Of a DNA stretch of 6,229 nt, positions 1-6,229 are shown piece by piece. Both the position numbers and the translations under genes were made by a program. The notes beneath the pieces were generated by a model that searched no databases, was not told where the DNA came from, and saw nothing but the letters and a program-made list of their open reading frames with translations. Location: assembly GCA_016789485.1 (NCBI GenBank), contig JAEURE010000172.1:1-6229 (forward strand), written 5' to 3'. Position 1 is the first letter of the stretch; each line of letters opens with the position of its first letter. The stretch comes from Anaerolineales bacterium. Lineage in GTDB: Bacteria; Chloroflexota; Anaerolineae; Anaerolineales; Villigracilaceae.

Positions 1-2214
1 ATAATTCCACGCAGCCGTGCCAGTAAGCCAGGAGTTCTTCGCCTCACCATGCGTCGCCGCATCCTTCCCTGCGATCATCTGAGCATAGACGTATGGTTCG
101 CAACGATGCAACTCCCCGATTTCCTCCCGCGCCGACGGATTGATGCGCGAGTAATAATCATGAGCCTTATCCCCGCGCCCGATCTTTGCCTCGCCGATCA
201 TCACCCACGGGTTGGTATGGCAAAAGATGCCCGCATTTTCTTTGTATCCCGGCGGATACGATGAGATCTCACCCAAATGCAAATAATATTTGCTAAACGC
301 AGGCTGCTGCAAAACAATGCCATGCGGAGTGGCAAGATGCTCCCCTACTGAATTCATCGCCTTCTCCGCGCGGCCATCGTCAATGCCCAAATCCGCCATC
401 ACGCAGATTCCCTGCGGCTCGATGAAAATCTGACCCTCGTCATTTTCCTTTGAACCCAGCACATGGCCGAAATCATCATACGCCCTGCGGAACCATTCCC
501 CATCCCAGCCAGCTCCCCAGATGGTGGATTCCATTTTGGCGCATGCAGACTCCATAGCCTCAATGGAAAGTGGAAAACGGTGTGTAGACAAATCTACTTT
601 CCACTTTCTACTTAGCACTATCATCTCCTTCGCCGCCAACACGAACAGCCCGGCAATGAAAACGCTTTCTGCAACTTTGCCATCTTTGTTCGTTGTCGTC
701 TGAAAAGATTGACCCGGCGTATCGGAAAAACAATTGAGATTCAGACAGTCGTTCCAATCCGCGCGCCCGATCAGCGGCAAACCATTCGGACCCAAACGAT
801 CCAACGTGTATTGAATGGAGCGCTGTAAATGTCCATAGAGCGGTTCTTCACTGCCGGGCTGGTTATCATACGGGACTTGCTCATTGAGAATGCTGAAATC
901 ACCCGTCTCTTTGATATATGCCGTCACTGCCAGCACCAGCCACAACGGATCATCATTGAAGCCTGAACCCACATCATTATTGCCGCGTTTAGTCAGCGGT
1001 TGATATTGATGATAGGCACCGCCTGTTTCGAGTTGAGTTGCCGCCAAATCTAAAATGCGTTCACGCGCCCGCTCAGGGATGAGATGCACGAAACCAAGCA
1101 GATCCTGATTCGAGTCGCGGAATCCCATTCCACGCCCGATGCCGCTTTCAAAGTATGAAGCCGAGCGAGACATATTAAACGTGATCATGGTCTGATAAGC
1201 ATTCCAAATATTGACCATGCGATTTGTATGAATATCAGGTGTAGCGACCTGGAATTTTTCAAGCAATCCTTCCCAATGAACGCGCAAGGCCTGAAATGCT
1301 TTTTCAACTTCATCTGCTTTCAAATATTTGAAAATGATGGGCAACACAGTACGTTTGTTGATGGTCTGCGACTCAGGCGGGTCGAACTTTGCATCCTTCG
1401 GATTCTCGTGATACCCAAGAACGAAAATGATCTTCTTTTGCTCCCCCGCCTTCAAATGGACTGTGACATGGTGTGAGCCGATCGGCTGCCAGCCATGTGT
1501 GATCGAGTTTGCCGATTTGCCAGTTTCTACAACTTTCGGGGAATCCCAACCGCGATACGAACCGAGGAAATCTTCGCGTTGTGTGTCAAAGCCTGCCAGT
1601 TTTTCGGAGCAGGCAAAATACGCAAAGTGATCGCGGCGTTCGCGGTATTCGGTTTTGTGATAGATGACTCCGTCTACAACTTCCACTTGTCCGATGGAAT
1701 AATTGCGCTGGAAATTCGTCGCATCATCCATCGCATCCCAGAGATTGAATTCAATCGCAGAGAAGATAGATAGATCAGCATCTTGGTCTAGTTGATTGGT
1801 GAGAGTCAATTCCCAAATTTCGAGGTTTTCGCCCAGCGGCACAAAGTATCGTGTCTGTGATTCGATCCCATTCAACCTTGAGCGGATGCTGGTGTAGCCC
1901 ATGCCGTGACGGCATTCGTAAAAATCCAAAGGCGCGCGAGTCGGCATCCAGGTTGGCGACCATGTTCGGGCGGAGTCTGCAGCGTTATCTCTCAGGTAAA
2001 TGTAGCGTCCGCCAGAATCCAATGGAGCGTTATTGTAGCGATAGCGGGTCAACCGACGCAGGCGTGCATCTTTATAAAAAGAGTATCCGCCTGCCGTGTT
2101 GGAGATCAGGCCAAAATAAGATTCACTGCCGAGATAGTTGATCCACGGCAGTGGAGTCTCTGGAGTTTCAATAACGTATTCGCGATTCAAATCGTCAAAA
2201 TGACCGTAACGCAT
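1..2214 (-). CDS. Cellobiose phosphorylase, glycoside hydrolase family 94, 3' end missing
   Basis: The enzyme splits cellobiose with inorganic phosphate into alpha-D-glucose 1-phosphate and D-glucose, with inversion, in the cytoplasm. The window holds 738 residues from the ATG with no stop; family members are about 810-820 residues, so only some 70-85 residues are missing. The N-terminus M-R-Y-G-H-F-D-D (1-8), W-I-N-Y-L-G (24-29) and A-G-G-Y-S-F-Y (41-47) are typical of cellobiose rather than chitobiose phosphorylases. The beta-sandwich domain covers about 1-290 and the (alpha/alpha)6 barrel follows. Sugar-binding G-F-R-D-S-N-Q-D is at 364-371. The general-acid motif R-A-D-W-N-D is at 484-489 (probably Asp489). 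[11 protein letters not shown] with His666 and T-G-T-A-A-W (731-736) are the expected phosphate-site segments. Residues 536-550 are encoded by a palindromic repeat and look unlike the rest of the family there. Other GH94 specificities such as laminaribiose or cellodextrin phosphorylase are less likely. Confidence 0.94.
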   Translation of the reverse strand, partial: MRYGHFDDLNREYVIETPETPLPWINYLGSESYFGLISNTAGGYSFYKDARLRRLTRYRYNNAPLDSGGRYIYLRDNAADSARTWSPTWMPTRAPLDFYECRHGMGYTSIRSRLNGIESQTRYFVPLGENLEIWELTLTNQLDQDADLSIFSAIEFNLWDAMDDATNFQRNYSIGQVEVVDGVIYHKTEYRERRDHFAYFACSEKLAGFDTQREDFLGSYRGWDSPKVVETGKSANSITHGWQPIGSHHVTVHLKAGEQKKIIFVLGYHENPKDAKFDPPESQTINKRTVLPIIFKYLKADEVEKAFQALRVHWEGLLEKFQVATPDIHTNRMVNIWNAYQTMITFNMSRSASYFESGIGRGMGFRDSNQDLLGFVHLIPERARERILDLAATQLETGGAYHQYQPLTKRGNNDVGSGFNDDPLWLVLAVTAYIKETGDFSILNEQVPYDNQPGSEEPLYGHLQRSIQYTLDRLGPNGLPLIGRADWNDCLNLNCFSDTPGQSFQTTTNKDGKVAESVFIAGLFVLAAKEMIVLSRKWKVDLSTHRFPLSIEAMESACAKMESTIWGAGWDGEWFRRAYDDFGHVLGSKENDEGQIFIEPQGICVMADLGIDDGRAEKAMNSVGEHLATPHGIVLQQPAFSKYYLHLGEISSYPPGYKENAGIFCHTNPWVMIGEAKIGRGDKAHDYYSRINPSAREEIGELHRCEPYVYAQMIAGKDAATHGEAKNSWLTGTAAWNY
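566..608. repeat. Nested palindrome of heptamer-like units inside the phosphorylase gene
   Basis: The plus strand carries GAAAGTGGAAA (566-576) and its perfect 11-base inverted copy TTTCCACTTTC (598-608). Between them is a second perfect inverted pair, GTAGA (584-588) and TCTAC (593-597), around the loop CAAA. Only the seven bases 577-583 are unpaired on one side, so the segment can fold into one long hairpin in DNA or mRNA. The right arm continues as a direct repeat TCTACTT (593-599 and 607-613). Read on the minus strand, it consists of units of the form GTAGAAA/GTGGAAA. It encodes residues 536-550 of the cellobiose phosphorylase without breaking the frame. Its identity as a dispersed repeat element is an inference, since only one copy is in the window. 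Confidence 0.6.
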
Positions 2215-2219
2215 AAGTG

Positions 2220-2223
2220 CCTC
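2220..2223 (-). promoter_or_regulatory. Ribosome binding site for cellobiose phosphorylase
   Basis: On the minus strand GAGG lies five bases before the ATG at 2214-2212, within the 22-base gap after the xylB TAA stop. The gap contains a short T run next to the xylB stop but no GC-rich hairpin, so it is not a convincing terminator. Confidence 0.65.
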
Positions 2224-2236
2224 AATGAGAAAAAAT

Positions 2237-3733
2237 TTATATTTGACTCAACTTCACAAAACTCGATTTCAATATGGGATACAACTCTTGATAGATCGGA
2301 TACATCTTGCGATAGGTTTTTACCTGCTCATCATCAGGAAGTGTTTGCCCAGTGAGACGGACCGTTTCCTTGCACGCAATGGGGACATTTGCCCACGCGC
2401 CTGCGCCAACACCCGCCAGCAACGCCGCACCAAACGCCGCGCCTTCAGACGTGTTCACCGTGGCCAACTCCGCTTCCAAAACTGAAGCAAGTATCTGACG
2501 CCACAGTGCACCCTTCGTCCCGCCGCCAGAAGCGCGGACTTGGGTAATGTTTCCAAGACCCGCATTTTGAATCAATGTAAAACTATCTTTCAAACCAAAC
2601 GCCACGCCTTCTAACACGGCACGCGTCATGTGCGCGCGTGTGTGACGAAGAGTCAAACCAATGAATGAACCACGCGCCAATGGATCGGGGTACGGCGTGC
2701 GTTCACCGCTCAGATACGGCAGGAACAACAAACCTTCGCATCCCGCAGGCGCAGATTCGGCTTCCTTTACGAGATCATCAAAACTCATCTCAGGCGCGAG
2801 CGTATCGCGATACCATTGCAGGCTTCCCGCCGCCGAAAGCATCACACCCATAAAATGCCACATGCCCGGTACCGCATGACAAAACGCATGCAGCCTCCCC
2901 TCGGGTTCGATCAATGCGGATGGAGTCGTTGCAAAGATCACGCCGCTCGTGCCAACAGTTAATCCAACGATTCCAGGTTCCACTGCGCCCACACCAACAG
3001 CTTGCGCGGCTTGGTCGCCGCCGCCTGCTGCAACAGGCGTACCAACTTTCAGCCCAGTGATTGAGGCGGCCTCTTCATTAACATGCCCCGTGAACTCTGT
3101 TCCTTCAAATGTACGCGGCATCCATGAAGCATCAATCTTCAATGCATTCAAAACTTCTGCCGACCAATCGCGCGACTTCAAGTCAAACAAAACTGTGCCC
3201 GCACCATCGGCCTTATCCATCGCATATTCGCCTGTCAACTTCAGGCGGATGTAATCCTTTGGCAGCAGCACATGCTTTGCTTTCGCATACACCTCGGGTT
3301 CGTTTTCCTGCACCCACAAAATTTTTGGCGCAGTGAAACCTGTCAATGCGACATTGCCCGTGATCTGAATGAATTTTTCTTTTCCGATGCGCCGATGGAT
3401 TTCATCGCATTGACTTTGCGTGCGCTGGTCATTCCACAGGATGGCGGGACGCAAGACATTGCCGCCTTCATCGAGCAGGACAAGCCCATGCATCTGCCCC
3501 GTCAACCCGACAGCTGCGACTCGTTCCCCGCTCACGCCTGCTTTTTCCAAAACAGACTTGATACTCGCTGCCACCGCATCCCACCACTCGAGCGGATTCT
3601 GCTCCGACCAAAGCGGCTTCGGCGTTTGCAGTGTGTGCGGCGACGATGCCACCGCAATCACCTCGCCTTTCGAGTCGATCAACAACGCCTTGCTGGAGGT
3701 TGTGGATGTATCAATACCGAGAAAGTAATCCAT
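2237..3733 (-). CDS. xylB: Xylulokinase
   Basis: This is a complete 498-residue cytoplasmic kinase of the FGGY family. It phosphorylates D-xylulose with ATP to D-xylulose 5-phosphate, the entry step of xylose into the pentose phosphate pathway. The N-terminal actin-like ATPase domain starts [10 protein letters not shown] (6-15), the phosphate-binding loop with Asp8. The substrate-binding motif G-Q-M-H-G is at 79-83 and is characteristic of xylulokinases within FGGY, as are W-S-E-Q (42-45), I-L-W-N-D (98-102) and L-L-P-K-D-Y (156-161). The catalytic base is expected at Asp240 in G-G-G-D-Q-A-A (237-243). The adenosine-side motifs [10 protein letters not shown] and a late S-G-G-G are present in the C-terminal domain. 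Length matches the family. The reading frame stays open 76 codons upstream of the ATG, but that stretch lies entirely inside the aldo/keto reductase gene and has no kinase homology. No xylose isomerase gene is in the window, so the source of xylulose must be encoded elsewhere. Confidence 0.95.
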   Translation of the reverse strand: MDYFLGIDTSTTSSKALLIDSKGEVIAVASSPHTLQTPKPLWSEQNPLEWWDAVAASIKSVLEKAGVSGERVAAVGLTGQMHGLVLLDEGGNVLRPAILWNDQRTQSQCDEIHRRIGKEKFIQITGNVALTGFTAPKILWVQENEPEVYAKAKHVLLPKDYIRLKLTGEYAMDKADGAGTVLFDLKSRDWSAEVLNALKIDASWMPRTFEGTEFTGHVNEEAASITGLKVGTPVAAGGGDQAAQAVGVGAVEPGIVGLTVGTSGVIFATTPSALIEPEGRLHAFCHAVPGMWHFMGVMLSAAGSLQWYRDTLAPEMSFDDLVKEAESAPAGCEGLLFLPYLSGERTPYPDPLARGSFIGLTLRHTRAHMTRAVLEGVAFGLKDSFTLIQNAGLGNITQVRASGGGTKGALWRQILASVLEAELATVNTSEGAAFGAALLAGVGAGAWANVPIACKETVRLTGQTLPDDEQVKTYRKMYPIYQELYPILKSSFVKLSQI

Positions 3734-3738
3734 GGTGT

Positions 3739-4725
3739 TTACTCCATCTCCAAAATTTTCCCGATCTCTTGCATCTGGCTTGCCGAAAGCGGACCAAACT
3801 GCAACGCGCCGCAGTTTTCTTCCACTTGTACAACTGTGCGAAAACCAGGAATGGGCAGAGTCTGTTCGCTGCGCGCCCATAACCAGCCCAGTGCGCCTTG
3901 TGCAAGGGTACGCCCGCCGCTTTGCAGTATCTCCCGCACAGACTCCATCATCTTCATCCATTCGGGGTTGGGTTTACCGTCTTTGAAATATTTCACCCAT
4001 GCAGGGGCGTTAACTCCGCGTACATCATCTGCTGTTGGGCTGGTGGACACGGAATATTTTCCTGTCAACAAACCCATGGCCAGTGGACCACGGTTAATCG
4101 CCACAAGGTTATATTTTTCGCACAAAGCAATCACCGGTGCATTGTCATCGAGCACATTGAGTTGAAGTTGGATACTGGTGCAATGTTTCCCTTGTGCAAA
4201 GACTTCAGCGCGATCAACGAAATCGGTACTCCAGCCATAGGCACGAATCTTGCCTTCCGCCACCAGGGCTTCCAACGCCTCGCGTACAGGCTCAGCTTTG
4301 TCTGCGGGGAAACCATTATCGTGAAATTGATACAGGTCAATGTAATCCGTGTTCAGGCGCCTCAACGACTCTTCACAGGCTTTGAAAATTCCCTCTGGAG
4401 TTGAGTCAGAACCAAGTACCTCGCGTGTTTTTTCGTCAAAGACAGCATTGAATTTCGTGGCAATGACAACATCCTTGCGCCTGCCTGCGAACGAGCGCGC
4501 AAGCACCCGTTCACTATGCCCTGCGCCATAAACATTGGCCGTATCGAAAAAGTTGATCCCCAAATCCATTGCACGGTGAATGGCACGGATCGATTCTCCA
4601 TCGTCCACTTCACCCCAGCCATGGGGAGTACCTTTTTCCCAGAACGGCCCACCGATTGCCCAGCATCCCATGCCGAGAGCGCTGACTTCTATTCCAGATC
4701 TTCCAAGTTTTCTGACGAATGTCAC
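3739..4725 (-). CDS. Aldo/keto reductase, NADP(H)-dependent, substrate unknown
   Basis: This is a complete 328-residue cytoplasmic oxidoreductase of the aldo/keto reductase superfamily, which interconverts carbonyls and alcohols with a nicotinamide cofactor on a TIM-barrel scaffold. It starts at GTG and ends at TAA. The catalytic tetrad is intact: Asp61 and Tyr66 in F-F-D-T-A-N-V-Y-G (59-67), Lys91 in A-T-K (89-91) and His135 in Y-Q-F-H-D (132-136). The cofactor-side motifs W-S-T (165-167), R-G-P-L-A-M-G-L-L-T-G-K-Y (212-224) and P-I-P-G-F-R (291-296) are also present, the last being a variant of the usual I-P-G-T/A-x-x segment that helps bind the 2'-phosphate of NADP. Length is normal. It sits between the GH3 and xylB genes with gaps of 11 and 5 bases, so action on a sugar, sugar alcohol or derived aldehyde released by this pathway is plausible. 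Xylose or xylulose as the substrate is only a guess, because this family is poorly predictable from sequence. Confidence 0.92.
   Translation of the reverse strand: MTFVRKLGRSGIEVSALGMGCWAIGGPFWEKGTPHGWGEVDDGESIRAIHRAMDLGINFFDTANVYGAGHSERVLARSFAGRRKDVVIATKFNAVFDEKTREVLGSDSTPEGIFKACEESLRRLNTDYIDLYQFHDNGFPADKAEPVREALEALVAEGKIRAYGWSTDFVDRAEVFAQGKHCTSIQLQLNVLDDNAPVIALCEKYNLVAINRGPLAMGLLTGKYSVSTSPTADDVRGVNAPAWVKYFKDGKPNPEWMKMMESVREILQSGGRTLAQGALGWLWARSEQTLPIPGFRTVVQVEENCGALQFGPLSASQMQEIGKILEME
3742..3745 (-). promoter_or_regulatory. Ribosome binding site for xylB inside the end of the reductase gene
   Basis: On the minus strand GGAG lies eight bases before the ATG at 3733-3731. It overlaps the final Glu codon of the aldo/keto reductase, just ahead of its TAA stop. 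This supports the xylB start at 3733 over the longer in-frame extension to 3961, and indicates coupled translation. Confidence 0.65.
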
Positions 4726-4731
4726 GATGAG

Positions 4732-4738
4732 TTCCTTT
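4732..4738 (-). promoter_or_regulatory. Ribosome binding site deciding the GTG start of the aldo/keto reductase
   Basis: On the minus strand AAAGGAA ends six bases before the GTG at 4725-4723. Its first two A bases are part of the TAA stop codon of the GH3 gene. No ATG lies in a suitable place, and the protein N-terminus (F-V-R-K-L-G-R-S-G) aligns with the usual start of this family, so GTG is the likely start. The overlap of stop codon and binding site suggests that translation of the two genes is coupled. Confidence 0.75.
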
Positions 4739-6229
4739 ATTTCACATTGAACAATGCGGTGACGGGGACAGGTGCGCCCAAGTCTTGTCCGCGTTTACTG
4801 GGGGAGCAGCCACCAATTTCGAGACGGAATTCTCCGGGTTCGAGAGTCAATTTGCCATCATCGTTGAAGAAGGACATCATCTCTGGCGTGACTGTGAAAT
4901 TCAGCGTTTTGCTTTCGCCCGCTTTCAGCATCACTCGCTCAAACCCAATAAGATGATGGATGGGAACAATGGTCGAGGCGTGGAGATCGCTCAGGTAGAA
5001 CTGAACCACTTCGGCTGAGTCTGAAGCGCCGCTGTTGCGTACGGTCAGGCTGACTTGCAGGGAATCTCCGAGAGTCAGATCCGTTTTATCGAGTTGTAAT
5101 TCCGAATATTCAAAACGGGTGTAGCTCAGACCGAAGCCGAATGGATACAGCGGCTCAGCGGTCATGTAGCGATAGGTGCGACCGTTCATGCTGTAATCGT
5201 CAAAGGCAGGCAGTTGATCGAGCGACTTGGGGAACGTGAGCGGAAGTTTGCCAGTGGGCGAAACATCACCGAAGAGCACATCGGCAACCGCACGACCACC
5301 CTCCATGCCGGGATACCACACGAAGAGAATTGCCTCCACCATGTCTTCCACTTCGCCCAATGCAATGGGACTGCCGCCGGTGAGAACGAGAATGATGCGT
5401 GCGCCGTGAATGGAAAGTTCTTTGATGTAATCAATTTGGCTTTGCGGAAGTGTGATATTTTCACGGTCGCCATTTTGCGGCGAGAGCAAAGACTCGCCTT
5501 CTTCACCTTCGAGGAACGAGGAAAGCCCGGCGCACACGATCGTGAAGTCGGCGGATTGCGCCATTTGCGGCGCCCAGGTTTCTTTGATCTGCCGCGGATG
5601 AGTCAGCGGCGCGCCGGAGTGATATTCCAAGCCCATGCCTTCGGGGATGCGCCCCGTAAGCCCTTCGAGCAGGGTGATCATTTGATTGTTGAAACCGTAA
5701 TAGTTGCCGAGCAATACTTCCATGCTGGTAGCAGTGGGACCGGTGACAAAAATTTTCTTTGTAGAAGGTTTGATGGGCAGGACGTTGTTTTTATTTTTGA
5801 GCAGTACAACCGACTCGGTGGCGGCGCGATATGCAAGTTGACGATGTGCATCGCAAGCCACTACATCGGTGGAGATGGACGCGAACGGCACATCTTCAGC
5901 GGGGTCAAACATCCCAAGTTTGAAACGCGTGACAAGCGTACGCTCGAGAGCGCGGTCCACCAGCGCTTCGGTGGTTTCGCCGCGTTCGATGGCGGTGGGA
6001 ATCTCATTGAAGACGTGATCGCATCCCAGATCACATCCATATTTCAGAGCGAGCGCCGCAGAACCCGCCGCATCTTTCGTGACTTTGTGATTGAGATGAA
6101 AATCTGACAATGCCATGCAGTCTGAAACGAAATGCCCCTGGAAATTCCATTCACCCCGTAAAATATCTTCAATGAGCAGTGGGCTGGCGCAACAAACTTC
6201 GCCCAGTGTGCGGTTGTATGCCCCCATCA
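4737..6229 (-). CDS. Glycoside hydrolase family 3 beta-xylosidase/beta-glucosidase, 5' end missing
   Basis: This enzyme would hydrolyse terminal non-reducing beta-linked xylose or glucose from short oligosaccharides with retention of configuration. The window holds about 496 residues and the TAA stop. The first ATG inside the window (6227-6225) is an internal methionine: the M-G-A-Y-N-R motif there is a conserved mid-domain GH3 motif, so roughly the first 200 residues, including the upstream K-H substrate-binding region, are missing. Counting from that Met, the nucleophile motif F-V-S-D-C is at 33-37, with Asp36 the expected nucleophile. The second, alpha/beta sandwich domain covers about 130-350. 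The acid/base glutamate is probably in the acidic cluster at 240-245 (L-E-G-E-E-G-E), followed by G-D-R at 253-255. The linker Y-P-F-G-F-G-L-S-Y-T (361-370) leads into a C-terminal fibronectin type III-like domain (about 374-480). The S-D-C, E-G-E-E and R-T-Y-R-Y...P-L-Y-P-F-G motifs resemble xylosidase-like GH3 members, and the downstream xylB fits this, but beta-glucosidase cannot be excluded. The N-terminus is absent, so secretion cannot be judged. Confidence 0.93.
   Translation of the reverse strand, partial: MGAYNRTLGEVCCASPLLIEDILRGEWNFQGHFVSDCMALSDFHLNHKVTKDAAGSAALALKYGCDLGCDHVFNEIPTAIERGETTEALVDRALERTLVTRFKLGMFDPAEDVPFASISTDVVACDAHRQLAYRAATESVVLLKNKNNVLPIKPSTKKIFVTGPTATSMEVLLGNYYGFNNQMITLLEGLTGRIPEGMGLEYHSGAPLTHPRQIKETWAPQMAQSADFTIVCAGLSSFLEGEEGESLLSPQNGDRENITLPQSQIDYIKELSIHGARIILVLTGGSPIALGEVEDMVEAILFVWYPGMEGGRAVADVLFGDVSPTGKLPLTFPKSLDQLPAFDDYSMNGRTYRYMTAEPLYPFGFGLSYTRFEYSELQLDKTDLTLGDSLQVSLTVRNSGASDSAEVVQFYLSDLHASTIVPIHHLIGFERVMLKAGESKTLNFTVTPEMMSFFNDDGKLTLEPGEFRLEIGGCSPSKRGQDLGAPVPVTALFNVK

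Larger units (their letters stand above)
1..6229 (-). other. Putative four-gene carbohydrate-utilisation operon (incomplete at both ends)
   Basis: All four recognisable genes lie on the minus strand in the order GH3 glycosidase, aldo/keto reductase, xylulokinase, cellobiose phosphorylase. The intergenic gaps are only 11, 5 and 22 bases, and each contains or adjoins a ribosome binding site for the next gene. No rho-independent terminator (GC-rich hairpin followed by a T run) is visible between them. Co-transcription is an inference from spacing and shared function. The promoter must lie beyond position 6229, and the transcript may continue past position 1. Confidence 0.8.

Noticed and set aside
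566..608. The palindrome as an intragenic transcription terminator or a CRISPR repeat
   Set aside because: On the minus strand no T run follows the hairpin and the arms are AT-rich, so it does not look like a terminator. Only one copy is present, without spacers, so it is not a CRISPR array.
2215..2236. A possible terminator between xylB and the phosphorylase, because of the T run on the minus strand after the xylB stop
   Set aside because: There is no GC-rich stem before the T run, and the gap is only 22 bases with a ribosome binding site for the next gene, so read-through is expected.
1906..2355. A 149-codon plus-strand open frame spanning the start of the phosphorylase gene and the end of xylB
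   Set aside because: It is antisense to two real genes and their junction, has no recognisable protein features, and no ribosome binding site of note.
3734..3961. A 76-codon in-frame N-terminal extension of xylB, which would make a 574-residue protein
   Set aside because: The stretch lies wholly within the aldo/keto reductase gene in another frame, and its residues have no kinase features. The ATG at 3733 starts directly with the expected G-I-D phosphate-loop region and has a GGAG site at a suitable distance.
3272..4165. A 297-codon open frame on the plus strand opposite xylB and the reductase
   Set aside because: It runs antisense across two genes with clear family motifs. Its translation is rich in Cys, Arg and His, with no recognisable domain, as expected of a shadow frame.
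5214..6107. A 297-codon open frame on the plus strand opposite the GH3 gene
   Set aside because: It is antisense to a well-supported GH3 catalytic region and shows no domain or conserved motif. It is best explained as a by-product of the codon use of the real gene.

Overview
The window holds part of a bacterial carbohydrate-utilisation operon. It has four tightly packed genes, all on the minus strand, so transcription runs from position 6229 towards position 1. In that order they are: a family 3 glycoside hydrolase whose N-terminal part lies outside the window (6229-4737), an aldo/keto reductase (4725-3739), a xylulokinase, xylB (3733-2237), and a family 94 cellobiose phosphorylase whose last part runs off at position 1 (2214-1). 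The gaps between genes are 11, 5 and 22 bases. Each downstream gene has a recognisable ribosome binding site that lies in or beside the end of the gene before it. I see no internal promoter or terminator and no RNA gene, and no intergenic stretch exceeds 22 bases.

The joint logic is intracellular breakdown of plant cell-wall sugars. The GH3 enzyme has features of the beta-xylosidase/beta-glucosidase branch and would release monosaccharides from short xylo- or gluco-oligosaccharides. Xylulokinase feeds D-xylulose into the pentose phosphate pathway. Cellobiose phosphorylase splits cellobiose with phosphate into glucose 1-phosphate and glucose, saving one ATP per disaccharide. The aldo/keto reductase keeps its full catalytic tetrad, but its substrate cannot be read from sequence. 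Xylose isomerase, transporters, regulator and promoter are not in the window and would have to lie upstream or elsewhere.

The organism is a bacterium with roughly balanced base composition. The gene set and protein flavour would fit a fermentative, plant-polymer-using bacterium such as a member of the Anaerolineae (Chloroflexota), but this is an impression from family resemblance, not something the window proves.

The one structure the genes do not explain is an AT-rich nested palindrome of heptamer-like units (about 566-608, with flanking repeat to 613) inside the cellobiose phosphorylase reading frame. It may be a small repeat element accommodated in frame. I found no defence system, mobile-element gene, CRISPR array or clearly new system here.
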